Shown one piece after another: positions 38,846-47,271 of a stretch of 64,000 bases of DNA (its first letter is position 1; each line of letters starts with the position of its first letter). The stretch spans positions 62,001 through 126,000 of the forward strand of contig JAXDKG010000001.1 in assembly GCA_034667225.1 (NCBI GenBank), read 5' to 3'. Source of the DNA: DATMER01 sp034667225 (GTDB taxonomy: Bacteria; Acidobacteriota; Thermoanaerobaculia; Multivoradales; UBA5704). The notes under the pieces are model-generated. The model was not told where the DNA came from and did no database searches. It worked only from the letters and a program-made list of their open reading frames with translations. The position numbers and the translations under genes were made by a program.

Positions 38846-41677
38846 ATGACCGACTTCTTCATCAGCTACACCCACGCCGACCGTCCCTGGGCCGAGTGGA
38901 TCGCCTGGGTCCTGGAGGAGGCGGGGCACAAGGCCAGGATTCAGGCCTGGGATTTTCGACCGGGCGGCAACTTTGTGGTCGAGATGCAGAAGGCCACCGT
39001 CGGCTCTGAGCGCACGATCGCGGTCCTGTCGCCGGACTACCTGCGCTCCCTGTGCGCCATGGCCGAAGGCGGCGCCGCTTTCGCCGCGGATCCGGATGGA
39101 TCCAAGGGGAAGCTCGTGCCGGTTCTGGTCCGCGAGGTTCCGAAGGAAGACTTGGGCCTGCTGGCTGCGATCATCCACATCAAACTAGTGGGTCTCGGAG
39201 AGTCCGCGGCTCGCGAGGAGATGGTGAAGGGGCTCGTACCCGGCCGAGCCCGGCCGGAGAGCGTTCGTTTCCCCGGAGCACATCTCTTTCCCGGCCGGGC
39301 CGCCGCGCCACCCGACCCGGAGACCGCCCGCAGTGTCCTCGGAGCCCTGCCGCTGGAAGAGGTTCCGAAGCCCGGACCGCTGCCGGTGGGCTCGCGCATG
39401 CCGCTGGCGCCCAATCCGCTCTTTGTCGGCCGTGAGGAGGATTTGAAAGCTCTGGCGCGCCAGCTCAAGGCGGGGGAGACGTCCGCGGTCGGTCAGGTCG
39501 AGATCGCCGCCGCTACCGGTCTCGGCGGGATCGGGAAGACGCAGCTTGCTTCCGAGTTTGCCCACCGCTACGGACGCTTCTTCGCCGGAGGTGTCTTCTG
39601 GATGAGCTTCGCTGATGCTGCCTCTGTTCCTGGCGAGGTCGCCGCCTGCGGTCAAAGCCTCGGTCTCCAATCGAGATTCGATGCCCTGCCTCTCAAGCAG
39701 CAGGTCCGCTTGGTGGAGGTGGCTTGGCAGAGCCCGCTCCCTCGGCTCCTCGTCTTCGACAACTGTGAGGAGGAGGCACTGCTTCACCGCTGGCGACCCA
39801 GTTCCGGGGGCGCTCGGGTTCTCATCACTAGTCGGCGATCCGAGTGGGGTCTAGCCCTCGGCGTCAAGACGGTGCCGCTCACCACCTTGCCGCGCGGCGC
39901 GAGCCTCGAGCTTCTTCGGCTCTTCCGGCCCGACGTTCCTGCAGAGGATCCCATTCTTGATGCCATTGCGGACGAGCTTGGGGATCTGCCCCTGGCCCTC
40001 CACTTGGCAGGGAGCTTTCTTAGGGCCTATCGGAACTCACCTTTTGGACAGATGATGGCCTATCTTGAGCAGCTGCGGAAGCCGACTCTGCTCGCCCATC
40101 CGTCCCTCGAAGGCCGAGGAGCCGGGGTTTTGCCTACCGCTCACGAGGCCCACGTGGGCCGCACCTTCGCCCTCAGCTTCGAACGGCTGGACCCGAAAAG
40201 AGCTGCAGATGCCTTGGCTATCAATCTCCTCGTCCGAGCGGTTTGGTTCGCTCCTGGAGAGCCGATCCCCCGATCCCTGCTCCTTCAGTCGGGCGATGTG
40301 GCTTTGGAGGATCTGACAGCAGGGCTGGACGCTGAGGATGCCTTCCACCGGCTGACCGATCTTGGGCTTTTGGAGATCAATGATCAGAATGACCCACTGA
40401 TGCACCGCCTCGTCGCTGCATGGACTCGCGGCGTGGCAGGCGCCGATCAAGCCCGGATGGCCATCGAGGAAGTGATGGTCGCGGAGGCTAAGCGACTCAA
40501 CGGGACCGGCAACCCGGCACTTCTCCGGGCTTTGCAGCCTCATCTCCGGGTGATGGCCGACCGAAACGGCGACCGAAAGGACGAGATGGCGGCTCGGCTC
40601 TGCGAAGAATTGGGGGTCCACCTCTGGTGGGCAGGAGACTACTCAGAAGCGCGAGCCTATCTCGAAAAAGCGGTCACACTTCACGAGGTGGTATCAGGGC
40701 TGGACCACCCAGCGACCGCGAGCAGTTTGAACAACCTGGGCCGTCTTCATCACAGTCAAGGCGACTATCCAGCGGCGCATACGGCCTACGAGCGAGGTTT
40801 AGTAATTCGGGAGAAAGTTTTAGGTCTCGAGCATCCGGATACGGCTCACAGCATGAACGATCTCGGTGCCCTCCTGTTCGATCAAGGAAACTACAGCGGC
40901 GCACAACTTTGGTACGAGCGGGCATTGGCGATTCGAGTGCAGGTACTGGGCTCGGAGCACTCGGACACTTCAATGAGCCTAAACAATCTGGGTGGCCTCC
41001 TGCGTATTCAGGGGAATCTTGCGGAGGCTCGTTCATCCTACGAGCGGGCATTGGCGATTCGGGAGAAGGTTCTGGGTCCGGAACACCCGGTCACCGCCAT
41101 TAGCCTAAATAACCTCGGTCTTCTTCTTCAGAATCTGGGTGATCTTAAGGGAGCCCGTTCGCACTACGAGCGGGCGTTAACGATCCGGGAGAAGGTTCTG
41201 GGCCCCGGGCACCCGGACACCGCGAATAGCCTGAACAACCTGGCTACCCTCCTCGAAGGCCAGGGTGATCTTGCGAGAGCCTATCCGCACTACGAGAGGG
41301 CATTGGCGATTCGGGAGAAGGTTCTGGGCCCGGAACACCCGAGTACAGCAACTAGCCTGAACAACCTCGGTGCCCTTCTTCAAAGCGAAGGTAATCTTGC
41401 GGGTGCCCGTCCACACTACGAGCGGGCGTTGGCGATCCGGGAGAAGATTCTGGGTCCGGAACACCCGGACACAGCAAATAGTCTTATAAACCTAGGCTCT
41501 CTTAATGCAAGCCTGGGAAATTTTGCGAAAGCACGCTGGTGTTGGGAGCGGGCTGCACGGATTCTTAGGGCCAGTGTTGGGCCAAATCATCCGGACACAA
41601 AAGACATGCGCCAGCGCCTCAGCACGCTTCCCGGCTCCCGCCGGATCAAGGAACAGCCCTCCAAGAAGAAGTCCTGA
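38846..41677 (+). CDS. TIR-NB-ARC-TPR protein (STAND NTPase, candidate antiphage defence)
   Basis: I start at ATG 38846, where the TIR domain begins (MTDFFISYTHADRPWAEWI); the longer frame upstream is repeat sequence. The product is 943 residues. TIR is at 1-140, with candidate catalytic Glu in the CAMAEGGAAF helix. NB-ARC/AAA is at about 185-500: Walker A GLGGIGKTQ (K231), Walker B RLLVFDNC, sensor RVLITSRR and GDLPLALHLAGSFLRAY. A winged-helix-like segment follows. From about 590 to 930 there are eight 42-residue TPRs with motif YERALAIREKVLGPEHPDTA. TIR domains of this type usually cleave NAD+, and STAND proteins sense a ligand with their repeats, so abortive-infection immunity is the likely role (inference). 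The 3' half is visibly less GC-rich than the neighbouring genes, and the TPR units are nearly identical, consistent with transfer and recent repeat expansion. Confidence 0.9.
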   Translation: MTDFFISYTHADRPWAEWIAWVLEEAGHKARIQAWDFRPGGNFVVEMQKATVGSERTIAVLSPDYLRSLCAMAEGGAAFAADPDGSKGKLVPVLVREVPKEDLGLLAAIIHIKLVGLGESAAREEMVKGLVPGRARPESVRFPGAHLFPGRAAAPPDPETARSVLGALPLEEVPKPGPLPVGSRMPLAPNPLFVGREEDLKALARQLKAGETSAVGQVEIAAATGLGGIGKTQLASEFAHRYGRFFAGGVFWMSFADAASVPGEVAACGQSLGLQSRFDALPLKQQVRLVEVAWQSPLPRLLVFDNCEEEALLHRWRPSSGGARVLITSRRSEWGLALGVKTVPLTTLPRGASLELLRLFRPDVPAEDPILDAIADELGDLPLALHLAGSFLRAYRNSPFGQMMAYLEQLRKPTLLAHPSLEGRGAGVLPTAHEAHVGRTFALSFERLDPKRAADALAINLLVRAVWFAPGEPIPRSLLLQSGDVALEDLTAGLDAEDAFHRLTDLGLLEINDQNDPLMHRLVAAWTRGVAGADQARMAIEEVMVAEAKRLNGTGNPALLRALQPHLRVMADRNGDRKDEMAARLCEELGVHLWWAGDYSEARAYLEKAVTLHEVVSGLDHPATASSLNNLGRLHHSQGDYPAAHTAYERGLVIREKVLGLEHPDTAHSMNDLGALLFDQGNYSGAQLWYERALAIRVQVLGSEHSDTSMSLNNLGGLLRIQGNLAEARSSYERALAIREKVLGPEHPVTAISLNNLGLLLQNLGDLKGARSHYERALTIREKVLGPGHPDTANSLNNLATLLEGQGDLARAYPHYERALAIREKVLGPEHPSTATSLNNLGALLQSEGNLAGARPHYERALAIREKILGPEHPDTANSLINLGSLNASLGNFAKARWCWERAARILRASVGPNHPDTKDMRQRLSTLPGSRRIKEQPSKKKS

Positions 41678-41691
41678 CGAAGTCGGCTCCC

Positions 41692-41720
41692 TTGCCGCAC
41701 CGCGACGTAGATGGTATAGA
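41692..41720 (+). promoter_or_regulatory. Sigma-70-like promoter of fadI
   Basis: TTGCCG (41692-41697), a 17-bp spacer and TATAGA (41715-41720, five of six consensus positions). The predicted transcription start is about 14 nt upstream of the ATG, just before the AGAGGAG ribosome site. It separates fadI from the TIR gene, which ends 14 bp before it. Confidence 0.6.
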
Positions 41721-41740
41721 TCCCCTGAGAGGAGATCGTC

Positions 41741-43183
41741 ATGGCTGACAACACCGTAGACCAGCCCCCCGCCCCCCTGCGCCCCCCGAACCGCGCCTCC
41801 GCCCTGGAGGAGATCACCGAGCGCGCCGATACCGTCTGGACCCGCGGCAACGGCAAGCCGGTGAAGGTCCAGGTCGCCGCGCGCCGGGAGCTCAAGGGCT
41901 CGCGCGGGAGGGTAGCCATCATCGACGGCTGCCGGACGCCTTTCATCAAGTCGGGCACCGACTTCATGAACATGGACGTGACGGATCTCGCGAGCATTGC
42001 CGCCGCCGAGTTGATAGCCCGCTCCGGTATCGACCCCATGGAGATCGACCTGTCGATCTTCGGGGTCGTGGTGCCCGCGCTCAATGCCCCGAACTTGGGA
42101 CGGGAGGTGGTCTTCCGTACCTCGCTGCCCGTGCGGATTCCCGGCGTGACCGTCAACTTGGCCTGCGCTTCCTCCACTCGGGCGCTCACCTTCGGCGCCG
42201 CGGCAATCCTCTCGGGCGAGGCGGACGTGGTGCTGACCGGGGGCGCCGAGTCGCTTTCGAACGTGCCCATCCAATTCTCGCGCAAGGCTTCGCGCACGTT
42301 CATGGAGCTCAACAAGGCCAAGACGCTGCCGGCCAAGATGGGGGCGATCGGCAAGCTGCGTCCGGCCGACCTTGCTCCCGTGGCTCCGGCCATCGCCGAG
42401 TACACCACCGGCTTGTCCATGGGCGATTCCGCGGAGAAGATGGCCAAGGAGAACGACATCTCCCGACGGGCGCAGGATGAGATCGCGCTCATGTCTCACC
42501 AGCGCGCCGCCGCCGCCATCGCGGATGGCCGGTTTGCTGGCCAGATCGCGCCGGCCTTTCCGCCGCCGCGCTATGACAAGGCGGTCTCGGTCGACAACGG
42601 CGTGCGCGGCGACAGCTCCATGGAGGCGCTGGAGAAGCTCAAGCCCGTGTTCGACCGCCGCTATGGCACGCTCACGGCCGGCAATTCGAGCCCGCTGACC
42701 GACGGCGGCGCCGCCGTGCTGCTGATGAGCGAGGAGAAGGCCAAGGCCCTGGGCCTCACGCCGCTCGGCTACCTGCGCTCCTACGCGTTCACGGCGCTCA
42801 ACCCCGGCGACCAGCTCCTGCAAGGGCCGGCCTACGCCGCCCCCGCGGCGCTCGATGCGGCCGGCGTGAAGCTCTCGGATATCGATCTCGTCGAGATGCA
42901 CGAGGCCTTCGCGTCGCAGATCCTGTCGAACATGAAGGCCTTTGCCTCCAAGAAGTTCGCCAAGGAGGAGCTGGGGCGGGACGAGCCGATGGGAGTGATC
43001 GATTTCGAGCGCTACAACGTGACCGGCGGCTCGATCGCCATCGGCCATCCATTTGGCGCGACCGGCGCCCGGGTCACCACCCAGCTCCTCTACGAGCTGC
43101 GGCGGCGCAATCTGAACCTCGGCCTGGTCACGATCTGCGCGGCCGGGGGCGTCGGCTTTTCGATGGTGGTGGAGAGAGAATAA
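41741..43183 (+). CDS. fadI: Acetyl-CoA acyltransferase (thiolase), FadI type
   Basis: A 480-residue thiolase with catalytic Cys142 in NLACASS, His436 in GHPFGATG and Cys466 in TICAAGGVG. The CAAGG form rather than CxGGG, the long N-terminal extension and the EMHEAFA motif fit the FadI subgroup. It should perform the thiolytic step of fatty-acid beta-oxidation. No partner FadJ-type gene is adjacent; the next gene downstream is a CaiB-family CoA-transferase, which could help feed branched acyl-CoAs into the pathway. The assignment to thiolase is certain, to FadI likely. Confidence 0.92.
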   Translation: MADNTVDQPPAPLRPPNRASALEEITERADTVWTRGNGKPVKVQVAARRELKGSRGRVAIIDGCRTPFIKSGTDFMNMDVTDLASIAAAELIARSGIDPMEIDLSIFGVVVPALNAPNLGREVVFRTSLPVRIPGVTVNLACASSTRALTFGAAAILSGEADVVLTGGAESLSNVPIQFSRKASRTFMELNKAKTLPAKMGAIGKLRPADLAPVAPAIAEYTTGLSMGDSAEKMAKENDISRRAQDEIALMSHQRAAAAIADGRFAGQIAPAFPPPRYDKAVSVDNGVRGDSSMEALEKLKPVFDRRYGTLTAGNSSPLTDGGAAVLLMSEEKAKALGLTPLGYLRSYAFTALNPGDQLLQGPAYAAPAALDAAGVKLSDIDLVEMHEAFASQILSNMKAFASKKFAKEELGRDEPMGVIDFERYNVTGGSIAIGHPFGATGARVTTQLLYELRRRNLNLGLVTICAAGGVGFSMVVERE

Positions 43184-43208
43184 AAAAATGTGAAGGGAGG
43201 GGCGGGTG

Positions 43209-43353
43209 GGTCCCTCCCCCCTGGGAGGGTGGCGGTTGGGAACGGGGGGAGGCTGGGGGGTGTTGCGCGCTTGCCACGAGCTTATCGCCTTCGGAGCTCC
43301 CCCCTCCTAACCTCCCCCCAGAGCCAACCCTCCCCCTCCCCGGGGGGAGGGAC
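43209..43353. repeat. Long imperfect inverted repeat between fadI and the CoA-transferase
   Basis: The G/C-homopolymer-rich arms 43209-43260 and 43299-43353 are mostly complementary (both begin or end in GGTCCCTCCCCC) and surround a 38-nt loop. The transcript would form a long hairpin, which might attenuate or terminate after fadI. No T tract follows. It may also be a decayed MITE-like element. Confidence 0.55.
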
Positions 43354-43390
43354 CGGACCCTCCCAGGCATCCACGACTCCCGAATTCTCC

Positions 43391-44521
43391 ATGCTTTCCG
43401 GCACCCTCGTCCTCGACCTCTCCCGTCTCCTCCCCGGTCCCCTGGCCGGCCGGATCCTGGCCGACCTCGGGGCTCGGGTGGTCAAGGTGGAGGAGCCTTC
43501 GCAAGGAGATCCCGTCCGGCAGGTGAAAGGGCTGGGTGCTCTCCTGCTCTCGGGAATCGAGAGCGTCGCCCTCGATCTCAAGGAGCCGGGCGGGCAGGAA
43601 GTCCTCGGCCGTCTCCTGGAGCGGGCTGACGTCCTCCTGGAGAGCTTCCGGCCCGGCACTCTCGCCCGCCTCGGTTTCTCTCCCGATCTCCTCCGCGAGC
43701 GGTATCCGGGTCTGGTCGTCTGCTCGGTGACCGGCTGGGGTCAGTCCGGTCCCTATGCCGCCCGCGCCGGGCACGATCTTACCTACCAGGCCGTGGCAGG
43801 CTCCCTCGCTCCGACCGCGGCGATGCCGTCGGTTCCGGTTGCGGACATGGTGGGGGCCTGGAGCGCTACTTCGGCGATTCTCGCTGCTCTTTTGGAGCGC
43901 CAGCGGACCGGCAGGGGACGGCACATCGATGCCGCGCTCCTGGATGCCGGGGTCCACGCGAACCTGGTCTCCTGGGCGATGGAGGCGGAAGGGCCGAAGG
44001 CCGTGGGGGAGAATCTGCCGCTGACCGGAGCGCTCCCGTGCTACCGCCTCTACCGCACGGCAGACGGCCGACTGCTCGCCCTCGGCGCGCTGGAGCCCCA
44101 CTTCTGGAGCCGATTCTGCGACGCCGCGGGGTGCCCGGATCTCCGACGCCGGCAGTACAGCGACTCGGCGCGGGTCCGCCGCAGGGTGGAGGCCGTGGTG
44201 CGCGGCCGGACGGTCGCCGAGTGGATGGATCTCTTCGCGAAGGAGGACATCCCGGCCGAGCCGGTGCTCTCCGCGGCCGAGGCCCGGAATCATCCCCAGG
44301 TTAGGGAGCGCGGCATGCTCTCCTCCGAAGAAGGAGACCGCATCGGTTATCCCGCGCTTGTCGACGGTATCCGCCCCCGCGCCGGAGCCCACGTCCCGGC
44401 TCTGGGAGAGCACACGGATGCCTGGCTCGGCGAGCTGGGGATCTCCAGAAAGGGAAAGGGGATCGGCCGGCGCTTCAGTTGGAAGAGGTTGCTTCGGCGA
44501 GCTCTGCAACGGGGGTCTTGA
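43391..44521 (+). CDS. CaiB/BaiF CoA-transferase family protein (alpha-methylacyl-CoA racemase-like)
   Basis: The start is the ATG at 43391 (MLSGTLVLDLSRLLPGPLAG), giving 376 residues. Family blocks are LADLGARVVKVEEP, LLLSGIESVALDLKEPGG, VLLESFRPGTLARLG, and AGHDLTYQAVAG with the active-site Asp. The GHDLTY context is that of alpha-methylacyl-CoA racemases rather than formyl-CoA transferases. The C-terminal 25 residues are basic and overlap the end of the convergent phosphatase gene by 47 bp. The start has no clear ribosome site. It probably acts on branched-chain acyl-CoAs with the neighbouring thiolase (inference). Confidence 0.85.
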   Translation: MLSGTLVLDLSRLLPGPLAGRILADLGARVVKVEEPSQGDPVRQVKGLGALLLSGIESVALDLKEPGGQEVLGRLLERADVLLESFRPGTLARLGFSPDLLRERYPGLVVCSVTGWGQSGPYAARAGHDLTYQAVAGSLAPTAAMPSVPVADMVGAWSATSAILAALLERQRTGRGRHIDAALLDAGVHANLVSWAMEAEGPKAVGENLPLTGALPCYRLYRTADGRLLALGALEPHFWSRFCDAAGCPDLRRRQYSDSARVRRRVEAVVRGRTVAEWMDLFAKEDIPAEPVLSAAEARNHPQVRERGMLSSEEGDRIGYPALVDGIRPRAGAHVPALGEHTDAWLGELGISRKGKGIGRRFSWKRLLRRALQRGS

Positions 44522-45674
44522 AGGCTGGGATCGGGGGCAGCCGCGCCGCGATCAGGAGCGTGAGGTCGTCCCTGAGCGGCTCGTCGCCGACATGGCTGTC
44601 GAAGGCCCGCAGGATGCGCTCGTGGACGGCGTGGGGCGAGCCGCCGGCCCGGGTCAGGGCGGTGATCCGCGGGTAGCCGAAGGCCTCGCTTCCCTTTGTG
44701 TCCAGCGCCTCGGCGAGGCCGTCCGTGTAGAGCAGCAGCAAATCTCCCGGTTCCAGCACCACGGATTCCGAGCAGAGGTCCAGCGGCTCGCGCATGCCGA
44801 GGGGCAGCCCGCCGCAACCCAGCTCCTCGATTGTGCCGTCCGCCCGCCGCAGCAAAGGGAAGGGATGGCCGGCGCAGACGTACTCCATTTCCCCGGTGCC
44901 CGGATCGAGCAGGGCATAGAAGATGGTCATGAAGGTCCGGTTCGTGCCCGTTCGGCAGAGGGTGCGGTTGAGCAGCCGGATGACCCGCTCCGGGCTGGGA
45001 TCCAGGTCGAGCGCGGTTTTCAAAGTGGCATTGGCGATGGCCATGACCAGCCCGGCGGCCATGCCGTGGCCGCTGGCATCCCCGACGAGCAAAGCCACAC
45101 GGCCGTCCGGCAGCGGCGTGAGGTCGTAATAATCCCCGCCGACCTCGTTCGCCGTGCGGTAGGAGTGGGCGAAGTCATAGCCGGGGATGGGCGGCACGTC
45201 GTGGGGGAGCAGATCCTCCTGGAGCTCCCGCGCCACTTCCAGCTCGTCGCGGACACGGATGCGGTCCACCAGCTCCAACGCCAGCAGGTAGGCCATCATG
45301 GCGAGGCTCAAGCCGAACCAGAACGGGGAGAAGTCCACGACCCAGTTGGTGCTGCCGCGGACCGTGGTCTTTATAGGATCGCCAAACATTCCGATGAGGA
45401 AGGAGATGAGCGAGGCCGCGAAGAGGAGTCGGCGGGCCGGCGTGAGCTTGTAGGAGAGCCCGAGAAAGGTGAGCTTGGCGCGGTAGAAGAAGCGCCCGAC
45501 CCTGCCCTTGGGCTCGGGCGTGTCGTCGTGCCCACGGGTGAGGACAGCATAGGCGCGTACCGCGTCCTTGTCGAACATCCGGCGCAGGTCGCGGCTGTCC
45601 AGGCCCTCGGTGTAATCGCTGAAGAACCGCTCCATGCGGTTGATCAGCTTCTGTGGACGTGGCCTGCTCATCAC
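44475..45674 (-). CDS. Membrane-anchored PP2C-type serine phosphatase (SpoIIE/RsbU family)
   Basis: A 399-residue protein. The N-terminal 130 residues contain two predicted helices (LLFAASLISFLIGMF and FWFGLSLAMMAYLLALEL). A short linker helix of the RsbU type (ARELQEDLLPHDVPPIPGYDFA) follows, then the SpoIIE catalytic domain with metal-site GGDYYD, GDASGHG, TDGLAEA and DDLTLLI. It probably dephosphorylates an anti-sigma-factor antagonist, though no antagonist or anti-sigma gene is adjacent. The start overlaps the stop of the acyltransferase gene by 4 bp, so the two are co-transcribed. Confidence 0.92.
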   Translation of the reverse strand: MMSRPRPQKLINRMERFFSDYTEGLDSRDLRRMFDKDAVRAYAVLTRGHDDTPEPKGRVGRFFYRAKLTFLGLSYKLTPARRLLFAASLISFLIGMFGDPIKTTVRGSTNWVVDFSPFWFGLSLAMMAYLLALELVDRIRVRDELEVARELQEDLLPHDVPPIPGYDFAHSYRTANEVGGDYYDLTPLPDGRVALLVGDASGHGMAAGLVMAIANATLKTALDLDPSPERVIRLLNRTLCRTGTNRTFMTIFYALLDPGTGEMEYVCAGHPFPLLRRADGTIEELGCGGLPLGMREPLDLCSESVVLEPGDLLLLYTDGLAEALDTKGSEAFGYPRITALTRAGGSPHAVHERILRAFDSHVGDEPLRDDLTLLIAARLPPIPAFKTPVAELAEATSSN

Positions 45675-47122
45675 GGTTGATACGAAAGCGATTGACTAGA
45701 GTTTAGGCCAGAGTTTAGTGCGGGCCTCGCCGTCAGGTGCTCGATGGAGTTGGCGTAGTAAGCCAGCGCCGGACGCTCCTCGGGCCGCTCGGTGAAGAGG
45801 CCGTCCTTCTCCTCGACGAGATGCCGCTGGGTGAGCATGCGCAGGCCGGCCTCGATGGCGTAGTCCTGGTCCTTGCGCGGGATGTAGACGTGGGCGCCGG
45901 CCGCTTCCAGCTCCTCCATGAGCCGGAAGGCGCGCGCCTTGACCTCCAGCTCGGAGAGCGGCTCGCCCGCCTGGAGGAAGACGGTCGCCACCAGCGGCAC
46001 GGGCAGCACGGGGATGACCTCCCCGATCCTCTCCATGAGGTCTGATCCCAGCCGTTCCAGCCAGACCGAGCGCTCTTCCTTGCTCAGCGAGCGGAAGTCG
46101 ACCCCGCGCTCGGCCACCCATTGCCGCATGGAGAGCGGCGTCCCGAAGTTGACGCAGGCGTACCCGAAGCGGTGCCAGCGGCTGCGCAGCATGAGATTGA
46201 GGTTCCGCGCTACGAAACGGAGCGTGGTGCCGAGAGCAGGCTTGCGCTGCGACTCGGGCTGGACGTCGAGCAGCAGTGTGCGGTCTTCGAGCACCCGGTC
46301 GTAGTTGATCCCCACGGGGATGAAGACCAGGTCGCGCTCCCCTTGGGTATCGAAGCCGCGGAGCATGTAGTCGAGGAGCCCGAGCCTGGGCTTGCGCAGG
46401 TGGCCGTCGCGGGAGAGCCCGCCCTCGGGGTAGACCGCCTGGGTAACTCCCGAGGAGGTGGCCATGTGGATGTAGCGCTCCAGCACCCGGCGATAGAGCG
46501 GATCGCCCGAGCCCCGGCGGACGAAGTAGGCGCCGGTGGCGCGGATCAGAGTATGGAGAGGCCAGATGCGCGCCCATTCGCCCACGGCGTAGGAGAGAGC
46601 CGTGCGGTCCGCGGCCAGGTAGGCCACGAGCACGTAGTCCATGTTGCTCCGGTGGTTCATGAGGAAGACCACCGTCGAGTGGGGGGCCACGGCGGCGAGG
46701 CCGGCTTCGTCGGAGAACCCGAGCCGCACGCGGTAAAGGAGCCGGGCCACCCGGCGCGAGATCCAGGTGCCGATCCGGAAGTAGAAGTAGGCGTTGAAGG
46801 CCGGGACGATCTCCTTGGCATAGCGCTCGACGCGGGCCAGGACCACTTCCCGGGGGATCCCCTCGTCACGGCTGTGCGCCTCGGCCGCTTCCAGCACCTT
46901 GGGGTCGTACATCAGCCGGTCCACGAGAACCTGGCGCTTGGTGCGCTGGAAGGAGCGGATCTCGAGCTTGAGCCGGGCGTTGACCTCGTCGATCAGGCGA
47001 TTCGCCCGCTGCCGCAGGAACCAGCGGACCCCCGGCACCAGAAGGCGATCGAGCGTCGCCCATAGGGCTAGCGCTGCGAGGAGGAGGAAGAGCCAGAGCG
47101 GGAGGGTTATGGGGTCGGTCAC
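45671..47122 (-). CDS. PlsB-like glycerol-3-phosphate acyltransferase
   Basis: A 483-residue protein with one N-terminal membrane helix (about 6-24). The acyltransferase catalytic H-x4-D motif is in FLMNHRSNMDYVLVAY, with the downstream GAYFVRRGSGDPLYRRV and YPEGGLSRDG blocks typical of the GPAT/DHAPAT (PlsB) branch. The C-terminal domain ends in a low-complexity segment. It should acylate glycerol-3-phosphate or a related substrate in membrane lipid synthesis. At 483 residues it is much shorter than E. coli PlsB (about 807), so it may be a variant acyltransferase. It precedes and overlaps the phosphatase gene. Confidence 0.82.
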   Translation of the reverse strand: MTDPITLPLWLFLLLAALALWATLDRLLVPGVRWFLRQRANRLIDEVNARLKLEIRSFQRTKRQVLVDRLMYDPKVLEAAEAHSRDEGIPREVVLARVERYAKEIVPAFNAYFYFRIGTWISRRVARLLYRVRLGFSDEAGLAAVAPHSTVVFLMNHRSNMDYVLVAYLAADRTALSYAVGEWARIWPLHTLIRATGAYFVRRGSGDPLYRRVLERYIHMATSSGVTQAVYPEGGLSRDGHLRKPRLGLLDYMLRGFDTQGERDLVFIPVGINYDRVLEDRTLLLDVQPESQRKPALGTTLRFVARNLNLMLRSRWHRFGYACVNFGTPLSMRQWVAERGVDFRSLSKEERSVWLERLGSDLMERIGEVIPVLPVPLVATVFLQAGEPLSELEVKARAFRLMEELEAAGAHVYIPRKDQDYAIEAGLRMLTQRHLVEEKDGLFTERPEERPALAYYANSIEHLTARPALNSGLNSSQSLSYQP

Positions 47123-47142
47123 CTGGGTTGATGATACAGCCC

Positions 47143-47271
47143 GCGCCTGGGGTTGAAACCCCAGGCTAGAAAAGTACAGACCTCATCCGAGGGCTGGCTG
47201 GCGCGCTGACCGGAAACTCGCCCCCGGAGGGGGGCGATACTCTTCTAGCCTGGGGTTTCAACCCCAGGCGC
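47143..47271. repeat. Perfect 29-bp inverted repeat pair carrying the CCTGGGGTT palindrome
   Basis: Arms 47143-47171 and 47243-47271 are exact reverse complements. Each arm is itself a hairpin (CCTGGGGTT-GA-AACCCCAGG). They enclose 71 bp that contain a CGCCCCCGGAGGGGGGCG stem. The right arm touches the stop codon of the HDAC-like gene. A third copy of the palindrome lies at 49115. Confidence 0.9.

Noticed and set aside
41040..41480. Non-coding tandem DNA repeat of 126 bp
   Set aside because: It encodes the TPR units of the TIR protein in frame, so it is a protein repeat rather than an intergenic array.
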